Assembly: GCA_003260075.1 (NCBI GenBank)
Contig: QLIY01000020.1
Location: 1-64,000 of the forward strand
DNA from: Phallusia mammillata
Taxonomy: Eukaryota > Chordata > Ascidiacea > Phlebobranchia > Ascidiidae
Direction: 5' to 3'
DNA length: 64,000 nt
Part shown: piece after piece, positions 14,546-28,200 of the stretch
Position numbering within the stretch: position 1 is the stretch's first letter
Layout: every line of letters starts with the position of its first letter
Notes under the pieces: generated by a model
Told to the model about the DNA's origin: nothing
What the model saw: the letters and a program-made list of their open reading frames with translations, nothing else
Database searches by the model: none
Program-made: the position numbers and the translations under genes

Positions 14546-16276
14546 CTATCTTTGCATTCCCACTTAAGCTAAAAAACAGAATAATAAGTTGTATGTAAAT
14601 AGACTACAGCAAAATAAAATTTTAGTCATGTACTGCGGTTTCATTTATACTTATGCTAAAATCTATGTTGTACTCACTAATTTGTACACTACAAATTCTT
14701 AAAAAAATGTTTAACTAAGTTTGTTAGTGGAAACTGCCTACAACGTTGTTTAATGGCAGCCAGTTTCGCCATGTTAAATATTTACAGAGCCACTAAGGTT
14801 TTATGTGTACTTAGTGGGGATAGTTGTTTAATCCCAATAAAAGGCAATTGGTCAAAGAATCATTATATTGTTGGCTTCAATTTACATCACCCAATTACAA
14901 GTTCAACTTCACCTTAATTGCAAACACAAAAGTTTCAATTTACTAAAATAAAATTAATTCCGAAAATATAATTGGAAAAGTCTTGGGTGAACTAAAACCA
15001 CCCTTATTGTCATTAAAACCTGTTGGTAAATCTGGGCGTCGTTAAAAAATATAAAACTGTATAATCACCATACTCTTGAGTAGCATATTCATTTTTGCTA
15101 ACAATTTTGGTAAATTGCATCAAAAAAATCTTGCGAAATAATTTACCAAATTGTTTATGTAAGTAAAGATTTTTCAGAATATAATCTAAAAAACATGTAA
15201 CAATAAAAGGCAGAACAACTTTAGGAAAATTCGAAACCTATAACCTACTATACAAGCACTTTTTAAACTCTACAACACACGTTTAGTACTTGTAACAAAT
15301 AAAAACTACTTTAGGAAAATTTGAAACCTATAAGCAAGCACTTTGTAAACTAAACAAGCACTTTGTAAACTCTACTGAAAAACTCTAATGCATGTTTAGT
15401 AGTTTTTTTTTCAATTAAGTACAAAATGAGAGAGAGAGACACGTTTTGAAACATACATAACAAATTCTTCGTTAACGAGTTTATTTTACAGTTTTTTTTT
15501 TAAAGATACAAAAAGTAAATAAACAAAAACCGCAAATTCAAATGGCAGGGAAATGTACATGGGGTACCACAAAAGGATGCACAAACTATTATGCAACAAA
15601 AAATTGTCTGAAGAATAGCAGTGCAAAACACAACAACACAAAGACTTTCAATAGCGGTATTTACCAAGCACAAGTTCTTCAGACTTAACTGCCATATGTA
15701 AGATTGGGAAAAAATACGTTTGGACTGTTTATTGGTGGAAATACAGTTAAACAACTGGGTGATTATTAAAAGATTTTGGTGAAAAAATAGTGAAAGCATT
15801 AGCATATAAATGAACTTTGATTGCTGCTTCTATTAATAGCCCACCACAAAGTACACAATAACTGTTTGTAAAAAAAATTCATTAAGTTTTATTGAAAACA
15901 TTTTTTTGTCAGTCATGTATTTTAATTTACCTATAATTTAACATTTAAAACTGTTTTATGGAAGTCTTGGTGGTGAAGAAATTTATTTGCCTTTTGATGA
16001 ACGTAAAACATACAAAATTTGTAATGAACACGATAAGTTGTATGATATGTTGATATATGCTTGGGTTTGAATTCAACGCAATGTTGATTATTTACAATCC
16101 CTCAAACACAACACACAAACTCAACTAAAGCATTGAAGTATAAAAAATGTATACAAGCTCAGAACTCAGCTTGTGTATATCTGTTTCTATCAACCACGAG
16201 CAAGTTGATGAACATATATATACAGTTTAGGCACTTCGCAATGGTACAGCTTATAGTCATAAAATTCAGGATTTGT
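14546..16276. other. Cadherin upstream region and Pax-type gene 3'UTR
   Basis: A minus-strand 3' splice acceptor (AG at 14569-14570) lies 24 bases before the cadherin start codon, implying a 5'UTR intron or a trans-splice site. At the other end, a minus-strand AATAAA (plus-strand TTTATT at 15982-15987) about 290 bases after the Pax-type stop codon is a plausible polyadenylation signal. The rest is AT-rich. It includes a short local repeat near 15220-15380 (CTTTAGGAAAATT...AACCTATA) but no convincing open reading frame. Confidence 0.5.
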
Positions 16277-19200
16277 TCAGTTCTTTTTCGATGCTACATC
16301 ACCACCGGCTGGGGTTGAAGAGCTTTCACCTCCTGATTGGCTGACTGCAAGAAAATAAGTTTGTTAAAAAATACTGACCGAAACACAACCCCTATCATGA
16401 ATAGTATTGTTTTTGCATTATCAGTCTTAAAATAAGGGTTCAAGAAATTAGTACAAGCTCTAGGGATGTACTGAATCCTCTACAAAACATATAATAAATC
16501 GGAACAGTGGCCTTAAAAGATGTTTAGATCAAAAAGTATGCTACAAGAGCAATAACACATCTGTGTTACACTTTGCATTTAGATCTAGAAAAATCTTAAA
16601 TTTTGGGCCATTTTCCAGAAGGGGACACATTTTGATCGTACTGAATCTGTTTGTTTGTTTTTTCTGTATTTTTTTTTCTTCCTTGAAGTTTGCCCATCTT
16701 CTTTTGCTATGAAATGTCTGATGGCGTGGGATAAAATTTTTACAGATTGTAGACATAAACATGTACATTGGGAATTTGTTTCGTTTAACTCAATAGCCCC
16801 AATGTTTACCCAAGTCATCACTGAAAATGGATAAATGAAGCTTTGATAGCATGTAAAATTTCCATTTATAGGTATGAGTTCATGTAATGTAGCCACAGTC
16901 GTTAACCCACTACCCCCCTAAAATGGGTAAACTTTTTAAACATTGTTAGTTTATACTATACATAGCATGATTATTTATTATATCAACCTTTTTCAGGCTA
17001 TTTTTACCTCTCGTGGTTTGTCCATTAGTGGCAAGCTTCCATGCTTCATTGTAAATTGAGGTGAATGGCTGGATTGTATTGGAAGCCTCTTGGACTATGT
17101 TGGCTGTTGTTGTTACTCCAGTAACCGTTGCCGGTGGTAACATGAGCGATGGCAGGGCAGTGGCTGTGATTGGTTGCCCTGGTAGCAGATTTGCACCTGC
17201 CAGAACATACATTGTATTATGAACCGAATGGTATCATAGTTTATAAATGCTACAGAAAAAATCCAGATTACTTATTGTGAAAGATTTTTTTCAGAAACTT
17301 GGTATGTGAAAAAAAGTGCTTTTGCTAACTTGAAACAACACAATTGCATTTTTACAAGAATTTATTATTTCTCCTAAATTTGATGCAAATGATTAACCAA
17401 CATCAGGAATGGACTGAGCTGAGCCAGAACCATAGTACTCGGTACCAAGCATTGTTGTTTTTGATGCTCGGTGCTCGGCCGAGCAGTTGCATATTCATGC
17501 ACTTGTAACATAAAGAACAACAATGATCTTTTGTTTAATGAGTTGGATATTGGAAAAATGGGTACTTCTGGGGCCAGTTCAGCTTAATATACCGCTGGTG
17601 ATGCAAGGGACCTTGGAAAGCTAGAAAACTAATGAAGAATAGGGAATGTTTGTGACGTCACAATGCACTGAGTGTGAGACGCTTGGTGCTCGACCAAGTT
17701 TGGGCCCATCCCCAAGCAACTGCTTCGCTTTAGTATAAAATTTGGACAAGAGTTGGACTGATTGTTGACACACATTTTTAGATATACACTCATTTCAACA
17801 AGCTTATTTAAACACACCAGTAGCAGCAACAGAGTAAGCAACGGTTTGTTGAGCTTGTGGACGAAGCTGGCTAAGTAGGGAACTGACAGGCTGAAGCTCA
17901 GTCAAGGTTCCAGCATTCAACTGAAGTTGGGTGGCAGGTCTGGTAAAGAAAAATCAGCATGTAAAAATGCGATTGAAGTAAACTTCGGTTAAACTTTATC
18001 CTAGTAGTTCGGGTAATCTTCATATAATTCAGACAAAACTTGAGGTACAAATAATTTGAAACGTGATAGACCTTGAATTAATCGACATTGGTTAATCCAG
18101 ATCATGGCCTTATCCAGACATTGTTTTGGTCCAAATGGGTCCAGATTAACTGATGTTTACTGTAGTTTTTATTTACACTAGATCAGGGGTGCACAACCTG
18201 CGGCCGTATAGACGATTTTGTGCGGCCATGAACATGTTTATTAAAATATATGCACTGGTGGCCGTGACATAAAAAAACTCTTTTGCTAAATATTTTGACT
18301 CTCAAACTGCATTAAACAGATTTTGTAAGACTGTAAAGAATATTACCAGCCTAGTAACCCCCTGTGCATCACACTTTATATACCCCTATTGTATGGAAAC
18401 AATGCAAATAAACAGTCACCTCTTGCGTCACAATATAGATTATGACGTCATAAATATAGCTCAATCTGTGGATCAAGTTTCAAATTATACGGGCTTTTTG
18501 GACGCCATTAGATGGTTGGTGTATGTGGGACAAGCCCTATTTTCACACAATAAATTTTAAAACAAAAACAAGCAGGTCATTGGTGGCCGTTGGTGAAATA
18601 AGGATCTGCAATGCGGCCGTCCTAGCAAAAAGGTTGTGCACACCTGCACTAGATGAATATGAAATATCTAATATGTTGGTTGTTTTTTGTGTTTTTGACT
18701 GCATTTTTTATCGGCCACCAAGCATTTTATTCGTATCGATTGCAGCTCCTAATACAAAAGCATAAATTATGTGCAATGCTGTTGGAATTTAATAAAACTA
18801 ACATAATGACCTACATTTTAAACAACGTTGTCGGAGTTTAAGCATTGCACTGTGATTCAATTTTTGTATCCATTATTATTTTCTCATTTAAAAAACAACC
18901 TACCTTCCAACAGATCCGGCAGTGTTGGTACTGGCAGCAGACAACATTTGTGCTACGGCAAGTTGTTGTTGTAGTTGACTGTTACTGTTGTTGTTACTGT
19001 TTGCATTCTGCTGGTTTTGCAACTGGGCAGCCGCTGACAAGATCTAAACACAAATTATAAGTTGGTTTACAATTTATGTTTAGTCACATGACTCTAAATT
19101 AGCACAGAACTTTTTCTATGGACCTATTGAGATTGCCAAAAAATACTACATGTAGTACTTTAAGTTGTATTTCTGGGTGGCTTTGGTCAAGCAGGATAAT

Positions 19201-22200
19201 AATTTTAGTTTAGTTGTAATATATAAGTAACTGGTGTCCCAAAAATCACCATAATTTGATGCATAACAATAAAATCATTTTTATGATTGGGGGGGGGGGA
19301 GTGGCTTTGGTCAAGCAGGATAATAATTTTAGTTTAGTTGTAATACATAAGTAACTGGTGTCCCCAAAATCACCATAATTTGATGCATAACAATAAAATC
19401 ATTTTTATGATTGTTTTCTGAAATAATTGACAACTTGACATAATTTTTTCTGCAATAATATCACAATGCTAAATCCTTACTTTAAAAATATTTAAATTTG
19501 GAGTAATTAAATTTACCTGTACAATCCCTGGTTGTTGTGTCTGTTGTTGCTGTAGGTTGTTTGTAAGTTGTTGTATTTGTGCAGCTGTTAACACCTGTGG
19601 TTGTTGGGTGAGCAGTTGTTGTGTCTGGTTGCTGTTGTTTGCATTTGTATTGGTTTCTGAAAAGAAGCAATTATGATTCTATTTTTAGTTGAGCAAGCAA
19701 AAATAATGCGAAAAATAGTTAGGTTTATTTCCCTAGCGTAATGACCAGAAAAAACAACTTGTTAAAGCTTTTTTGTCACAAAACCTGGGCATAAGTTTTC
19801 AACCATAATGAAAACACCATCAGTAGATAGCAAAAGGGGAAAACAACCAGAAATGTACAAAAATATTATGTGTCCGCTTCAGAAAGAAGGACCCATAAAT
19901 ATCATTTAATAAACCATAAATGGAAGGCTTTAAAAATCTGCTAAACATGAAAAAGATAAGTACAAGACCTGCTTCTCTACATGTGAAAGATATGTATCTC
20001 ACTATACNACGGGAAAACAACCAGAAATGTACAAAAATATTATGTGTCCGCTTCAGAAAGAAGGACCCATAAATATCATTTAATAAACCATAAATGGAAG
20101 GCTTTAAAAATCTGCTAAACATGAAAAAGATAAGTACAAGACCTGCTTCTCTACATGTGAAAGATATGTATCTCACTATACATTTCTTCGGACAAAATGC
20201 AAAAGAAAATATGACAACAGAACAACAGTTACCTGCAGTTGAAGTTGAGAAGCCTGTGGTGGGAACAGAACTTAAAGCAGCAGCTGCAGAAAGGAGTTGA
20301 GCAGTTCCTGGCTGTTGCTGTTGTTGAGCTGCAACTGAACATAAAACATGGGCTTTCATTTCAAAAGTTTAAATTAAAAATTATTTTAATTGTGTCTTTT
20401 GTCAAATCATATTATATTAAATGAGTATTTCAGTAAAGACTACCTTACTTTTTAAGAGAAAGTATATCACTTTGAAAAAAGTTATTTTACAGTTATTTTA
20501 TGTTTATTTGTGACGATCAGTTCATTAGTATAGGTAAATGAAAAACTCTTTAGGGACTGTGTGCTAATTAAATGGCAATGTTTACTGAATTAAAGGCACA
20601 TTTCCAACTGTGTTATGTTTGGTTGGTGCAACTGTATCTCGCTTAAACATTGTCCAGTCACTGATGGGTATCAAGACAAATTAATGTCGAAAGCTTTGAT
20701 GGTCTGACAAGGCTTTCGTTGGTTCCCTTTTTACATGGTTATGATCGTTTATACATACAGCATAGCTTCAAACTGGATTTTTTTACTTTGTTGTACAATC
20801 ACCCAACCTCGCTTTTCGGGCAATGTTTGAGTTAATTGCCATTAAAAAGGCGCAAATTTGGGTCTATTATTTCAAACAAAAGATGGGCTTCAAATATCTG
20901 TTTTTAGCCTACTTAACTGCTGACTGGGTGTCACACTTGTTTTAACAAACTACTAGAGTTAATTCAGACATTTTGCTAACCATTTTGTATCATTTTTAGC
21001 AGCTGTTGGTGCTGTTCATCTGTAGTGGGGGGGGGGTAATGTTTGAGTTAATTGCCATTAAAAAGGCGCAAATTTGAGTCTATTATTTCAAACAAAAGAT
21101 GGGCTTCAAATATCTATTTTTAGCCTACTTAACTGCTGACTGGGTGTCACGCTTGTTATAACAAACTACTAGAGTTAATTCAGACATTTTGCTGACCATT
21201 TTGTATCATTTTTAGCAGCTGTTGGTGCTGTTCATCTGTAGTTTGGGTTGGTGCTGGTTGTTCAATAACCGGTTTTACCTAAAAGAAAAATTTAAAATTA
21301 ATGAGCAAATATTTTGTCATAACATGAAAACATAAAACTGCCCATGTTACAATATAGTTTGCATACATACACCACTTAAGCAAGCATCGAACAACATGCA
21401 AGGGGGGGGGGGACCTAAAAGAAAAGTTTAAAATTAATGTGCAAATATTTTGTCATGACATGAAAACATAAAACTACCCATGTTACAACATAGTTTGCAT
21501 ACATACACCACTTAAGCAAGCATCGAACAACATGCAAATTCAATACAAATGTTTGTACAATATCAAACATATTGTTTTGTTATATATATCAGTTCAAGAT
21601 GGTAAATTGATTTGAGAGAGTTTTATAATTAAAAAAAACTATGATACTTGAAGTGTGATTTTTAAAATCCTTTGAACAAGATACACATCAATTTGAAAGA
21701 AAACATTTTGACAGGCCTGTGTGACTTTTAAATACAGTTACTTTTAGAAGTTCTGTTTTGTATGATAGGCTTAGACCAGGGGTGTCCAACACGTGGCACC
21801 CATGCCAAAAGTGGCACGCAGAGCATTTGAAAATGGCACACAAGCTTTGGGGGGGGGGATAGAATTTGTCACGCAATTTCAATTTGTTTCTATTAATTCT
21901 TTTGCCCTTTATTCTAACTTAAGTAAGGATTATCAGTAGTAAAGTTACACAACACACTAATTAAATTGTTCGTTCTTTGACAAAACTTAGCCCCGTTGCA
22001 AACTATTTCTATCTTGTGTCGCATAAACATAATAAAAGGTTTTTGGAATATCATAAATTGAGCCCGTCACGTTAGGACGTTTAAGAAATGGTATGGAAAA
22101 AGTACCAAACAGTGGCACGCGAGTATATTCTAAAACAAAATTTGGCATGGCAGTGTGTTCGAGTTGGACACCCCTGGCTTAGACTAACATTGCATACATT

Positions 22201-25200
22201 AGTAGGAGTTGTTTTATTAAACAGTGCAATACCACTTTAGTACAAAACTTTTTCAAATGCTCAGTGCTCTGCCAAAAAACAAAAGCTGGAGCAAAATCTG
22301 TCAAATACTGTTACAGTAAAAAAACATGTAAAAATCATGGTTTATTTGAACAACTGTTGAAACTTGCAAAGTGTGACCACTAGGATTTTAGATGATTAGG
22401 GGGGGTTAATATTATGTGACATACGAATTGACAAAGATAACAATGTACAAAATTTAAAAAAAGATGACATCTAATTATTAGTTGTTTCTATTTGGCGTAG
22501 TATAAAAATTAATTAGGTTTTTTTAGTGCTTACGTTATTGTGCAAACTTTTTGATATCTTTTTCAAGCACCTTTTATGAGTCTTGTGCCTAGGTGAAATA
22601 TCTGAATCTTTTTACTCAAGTAAAGTTAAACTGAGTTTGATGCAAAAACATCAGTACTATAATCAGGGTTGCCATAAACTTAAAACCAAAAATAAGGACA
22701 ACCAAAAAATTAAATCTTCATACAAAACGAACCAAACGTTTTTGAACAAATCGATGCAGAGTCATGACATATCACATGCCATATTCTTTTTTTCGTCAAC
22801 AATACTTCGTGCATCTCACGACAGCTCAGGTTTAGGTTTACTTTTATATGTAGCAGGGATTTGACTTGTAATTGTTGAAAATAAGACAAAAGAAGGGAAT
22901 TTGACTCATAATTGTTGAAAATAAGACAAAATAAGGACTCAAGTCAAAAATAAGGACATTTCTAAGTAATAAGGACAATGAACTTTTATAAGACATAGCC
23001 CTTCAAAATAAGGACGGGGGGGGGGGAAATAAGCATGGTATGGCAACCCTGACTGTAATACAACTCCAAGAACACCTATGTTGATTTAATGGCAAAAGAA
23101 ACATTTTTGCCACATGAAATCTTAAACATGTATAATCAAACATGGATTATTTTGACTGTTTGGCAATTAGCATGGTAAAAAAATGTGAACAAAACAATTT
23201 TAGTGAGATTGGCCATGCAGAGTTGCTTATAATACGGGCCACACTACATTCATGCAGTTAAGACTGGCAGCCACATGCAGTGTTAAATACCTTCTCACTA
23301 TCTTCAGATGGTTTAGACTCGGTTTTAGTTTCAGCAGGCTTAGTGTTTTCAGTTTCAGCAGTTGTCGAACTTTCGTCAGATTTCTGTGATTAGTTTGTGA
23401 GTAAATACCATGCGATTAACGATTAACGGAAGTTTTTTGTCAGAAAATAGATTTACTGGGAGCCAATGCAACCAAAGAAACATAAGTTCCAAGTGTGATC
23501 AAAGGATCTGTGATATGTTAACAAAATGTTTGTTTTTTTCTTGAGAAGACTGATTGGCTGTACATATAAGAGAAAGTTTAACTATGAAAGATTCAAAATT
23601 TGTACTACATGTTTTAAATACATTGGAACACCATATACGGATCGGTTCATAAGTTTATTGATTTTTCATGATTTAAATGGATATAAACGGGTGTAACTGA
23701 TGCTGCCCTTTATATCGCTGATGAAGGCATGAATCATTTGCCGAAACGTTTATACAACAAAGCATGTTGCTTTTTATGTCTATTTAGGCCGCTATTTTCA
23801 ACATTAAATTTTAAAAAGCTACTTCACAACCTAAATCCCAAATTGTATAAAAAATGGTTTAGCACTTTCCACCTTAGATACTTGTGAGATCTACTTAATC
23901 AAGTGTTCATGCATGTGGTTAATTGTCAAACTGTAGTCGTGCAGAAAAAGGAACAATACTTTCAATAACTACAGCTAGATTTCATGCCAACACACTTTAC
24001 CATGGCCTAGCTCATACCTCAGGAATTTGTTCAGTAAATGAAGACTGGAATTGATTTTGGTTGGTTGTTGTTTGAATTATTACTCCTTGAGCAGCGAGCT
24101 GTTGTATTTGTTGCTGTGTAAGAGTCACAAGGCCTTGTTGATCTTTAAAGAAATTGCCAATTGTTTATTACTGGTGTTGCAGCTTTGGTTTAGTTAAATA
24201 CTTACTTGTGGCAGCAGTTATAGTTTCAGGTTTTCCTAGTTTTGTTCCTGATGGACTGAGAGCTGATGTAGTGACAACAGATTCAGTGGAGGTATTCTAA
24301 AAGCGCAACACATTTGAAATTACAAAATTTAAGTGTTAACTACAAACCACATATAAATGCTTCCTATGCATAGAAGTAACACATAACCACATAAACACAA
24401 AACAAGCCATATTATATAAACAGAACATTGTCATTAAAATAAACAATTTTTTGATAGATTAACACAGTGCTCAGTAAGATAGTAGCACTAAAAAGCATAA
24501 AACTGGAATGATTAGGAACACTGTACACGGACTTGAAAAGTAATTTTATCATAAACATAACTGCCAAAGAACTGGCATATATAGAATACATCATTTAGAC
24601 GATTATATGTCATGCAATAAGATTAAATTTAAAACAAATCTACTAAGCTTTGCATAAGTCTATGTACAGTTGGCTGTGCATTGTTTGACATAAACTTGGC
24701 CCAAAAAACTGGCTGGAAAGAAACATATTTTTGGTCTAGAAACTACAGAATTTTTAAGTAGTCAGCTGGTAAACTTTTTTCTCATCTGGCGCACTTGAGA
24801 TAATAACTATAACACGGTCAGCTATAGGGAAAAGTTGTTGCCACTGGTTAAACAAACTTCAAATATGCTAGTTGTCCTTTATGTGACTAACAATCACCTG
24901 TTGTTGATCGGCAGTTTGTGAGGTTGGCTGAAGTAACAGGTTTTGTGCTGAAGGAGAGGCAATAACTTGACCACTAGATGTCATCAGTAAGCCAGATTGC
25001 TGCAAAGCTGGTGACACAACTTGACCCTAAAACAAAAAGTCAAATTTTTGTGTTAAACTACAGTCCAACACTATATAATACAGTACAAGACAATTGATAG
25101 TGCTGGAACAATAATGAATATCGCAAATAAACTATGTACTAAGTGTATTCCTTTCTGTGTTAATGGTTTGTCACAACTCTTAGCTAAATGTTGTATTTTG

Positions 25201-28200
25201 CCAATTAAGTCTTATGAGTTTTGTGATACTTTTCTTGTATTTTAATACATAGTTTTGTATGCAGTAGCAGTTGTACCATGGGTCCCATATAAACTAGTCC
25301 CAAGGTTGTGGCTACTATAAATATGGAACATTTTTAACAAAATGTATTTTATCTCATTATTGATTTAAAACTGGTGTACCTGGTTTGCTGCCATAACAAT
25401 GCCAGTTTGTGGCACAATTTGACCCTGTGCATTGATGACAAATTGTTGTCCGACAGTTTCGGTTGTGCTTGCTTTACTCATAGACACCGGGAGACGATTG
25501 GAGCTCTAAAAATACAAAAACCTATATTACAAAATACAAACTATCCCAGTAGTAAATATTTAATTCTAAATGTTGAAATGAATAAATGAGTATTGCTCTT
25601 CCAGTAGTTTTATTATAAATAATCAAAGTTTTGACATTTCCCACAAGCTTGTTATTGCTATTTTTTGTGTGTTTTAACGCTTTTGTTGCTTTGTAAGAAA
25701 CTTGTCTTTCAAGATATGCCATTATCCTAATGAAGGCGTCTGTTATTGGACATCGAAACATCAACATAAAACTGCTTATTTATACATTATGCCTGGCAGT
25801 AACAGTTTATTTATATAAAAAGAATGTTGTACAATACACCAACATGCATACCTCCTGTGATTTTTCATTTGGTGGTTGAACAGCAACCAAATCACCACCT
25901 ACAGTTTTCAGAAGTTCATATTGTTGTCCTAGGGGTAAGCTAGCCAGTACAGCAGGTAGAGAGGGAACGCTACTTGATGTTTTTGACGTCTCAACAGATG
26001 TCGTAGGAGCCGGTGACGTGTTGCTTCCAACCACTGCAGCGGCTTGAGTGAATGCTAAAAATTTAACTTAGCTGATTTTTTTGCAATTATGGCGTATTAG
26101 GATTAGCGTAGGGAATGAGATGAATGGTTAGGGCAGTGGTGGGATTCAAATGTTTTGTCAGCCAGTTCTATCACAAAAGTCATATTATTCAGCCGGTTTT
26201 GTTACAAAATCTATTGACAGTGACTAGTATTGCTAACAGGTTCGCTGATCTCATAAAATTTCGTGAGACAGTTCTATAGAACCGGTGCGAACCAGGGCTG
26301 CCAAAGCTTGGGTTTTGCCCCAAGATCTTGGGTTTTTACTTGACGTCTTGGGTTCTTGGGTTTTATTTTGAAAATTATAGCAATTCTTGGGTTTTGAGTC
26401 TTATTGATGAAATAAATATATGTAAGAACTATTTTAACGAGAAAAGTTTTTCGGGTAGCTGCAGTGTTTAGGCCATTTTATCATCTCTTTTATTTTCTTT
26501 CTTTTCTAGACCCTAATTCTTTCCAGATAAGTATACAGGGAAAGCAATCGTTACACTTAAAAATGCAAATAAATCAATGCTTGTTAAACATAAAAACTCT
26601 AAATATACTGTAGACATTACTAATTTTATGAAAAAGAAAACAGATGATGATCATCAAACAGCCAAGAGTGAACTGGCGATTGCTGCATATTTTATTGAAC
26701 ATAATATTCCCTTTGCTTGCATTGACCATTTCCTACCAGTTTGTAAAGTTGCATTTCTGGACTGTAAATTGTCAAAAATTTGTCAATGAACCGAGTAAAT
26801 TTCCTAATTAATTGCATTTCTAACCACATTTTGCAATCTTGGGTTTTCATTTAAATTCTTGGGTTATTTTGCTGTGAGTCTTGGGTTTTGTTGAAATTCT
26901 CATTGGCAGCCCTGGTGCGAACCGGCTGAATCCCACCACTGGTTAAGAGTATACAAAAAGTAAAATATTACTGTGTGAAAGAAAAAAAGTGTTATTATTC
27001 CAGAAAAAGTGTAAACGTCAGAAAAGACTACAGGAATCAACTTGTGTTACTAGGCAGTAACTGGCAATACTAAAAATACTCAAAAAAGAGCAGAAACTGA
27101 TTGGCACCAGTTTGGTCTTTTACTTTTACACTTAAAGAAACATTAAACATCCCTAGTCAAAAAGCATGCTGTTAGTGGCTATTTTTTTAAGGAAAATTGT
27201 GATGGTTATTATCTGCCAAGCATTATCTAACGAAAACGAAATAGTAATGAATTTGGCAACCAATTTTAATGCCTTTAAGAGCATGTTTAATGTTAATTTA
27301 ATCATCAGCGTTTAAAAATTTCGGTAAATACCAGCAGGGTTGCTTGCAAGGATAGCAGCTTGACTAGGAGTAATTCCCAATAGGTTACTGAGACTGTAAA
27401 TTCGGTTTTGTTCACTCGAGGCAGTGCTGTTGGCAGCAGTCTCTGTTTTTAGCCCAGTCCCTTCCGTGAAAATAGAACCGCCTTCTATCAAGTTACAAAA
27501 AAGCATTTACTACACGAGAGAGAGAGCTACCTATCAATATGCGCAACTGATAGGCCAGTGGTGCAAATTAAACGCCTTCTCAATGCATAAAATGTAGACC
27601 AAATTAGGACAACTCCTGCCGATATATTATTTTGTTTATATAACAGTATGTCAGTAGTTCCCAACTTAAAGGGGAGGAAATTTACTTTAATCTGTACATG
27701 TGGTTTGTAAATAGACACATTAGCTCTGGGAATATAACCTGTAAAGTTCATAAAAGACCCAATTTTAGACAATCTTTGTATGGTTATCGACTCTGTAGTG
27801 TATTGGGAATGATTAAAAATGTTTTGAATGGTTAAGTGATGAATTCGTCCATAAAGGTTGGGAACCACTGCCATATGTATTCATAGAAATATATATATAT
27901 ATGTGTGTGTCAACAGTATAAATTTCTTAGCTATTCTTGTTGAGATATATATATTTCATTTGAACTCACTACTTCCATCTACTGTAATAAATTGTGGCAG
28001 AGATGAGCTTTCTGGACCACTTGATATAATTTGCATTGAGGCTAAATCCACACTCTGCACTGTGCTTCCATTTGTGTGTTGTTGGGCAGACATGACAACA
28101 GGACCAGTAGACCTTCTCCTTTCTCCTAGAAACAAAAAATCAAATATTGTAAATACAGTTTTGAAAGCAAATTCTAGAAAACTTTTGCATAGCTTATTCA

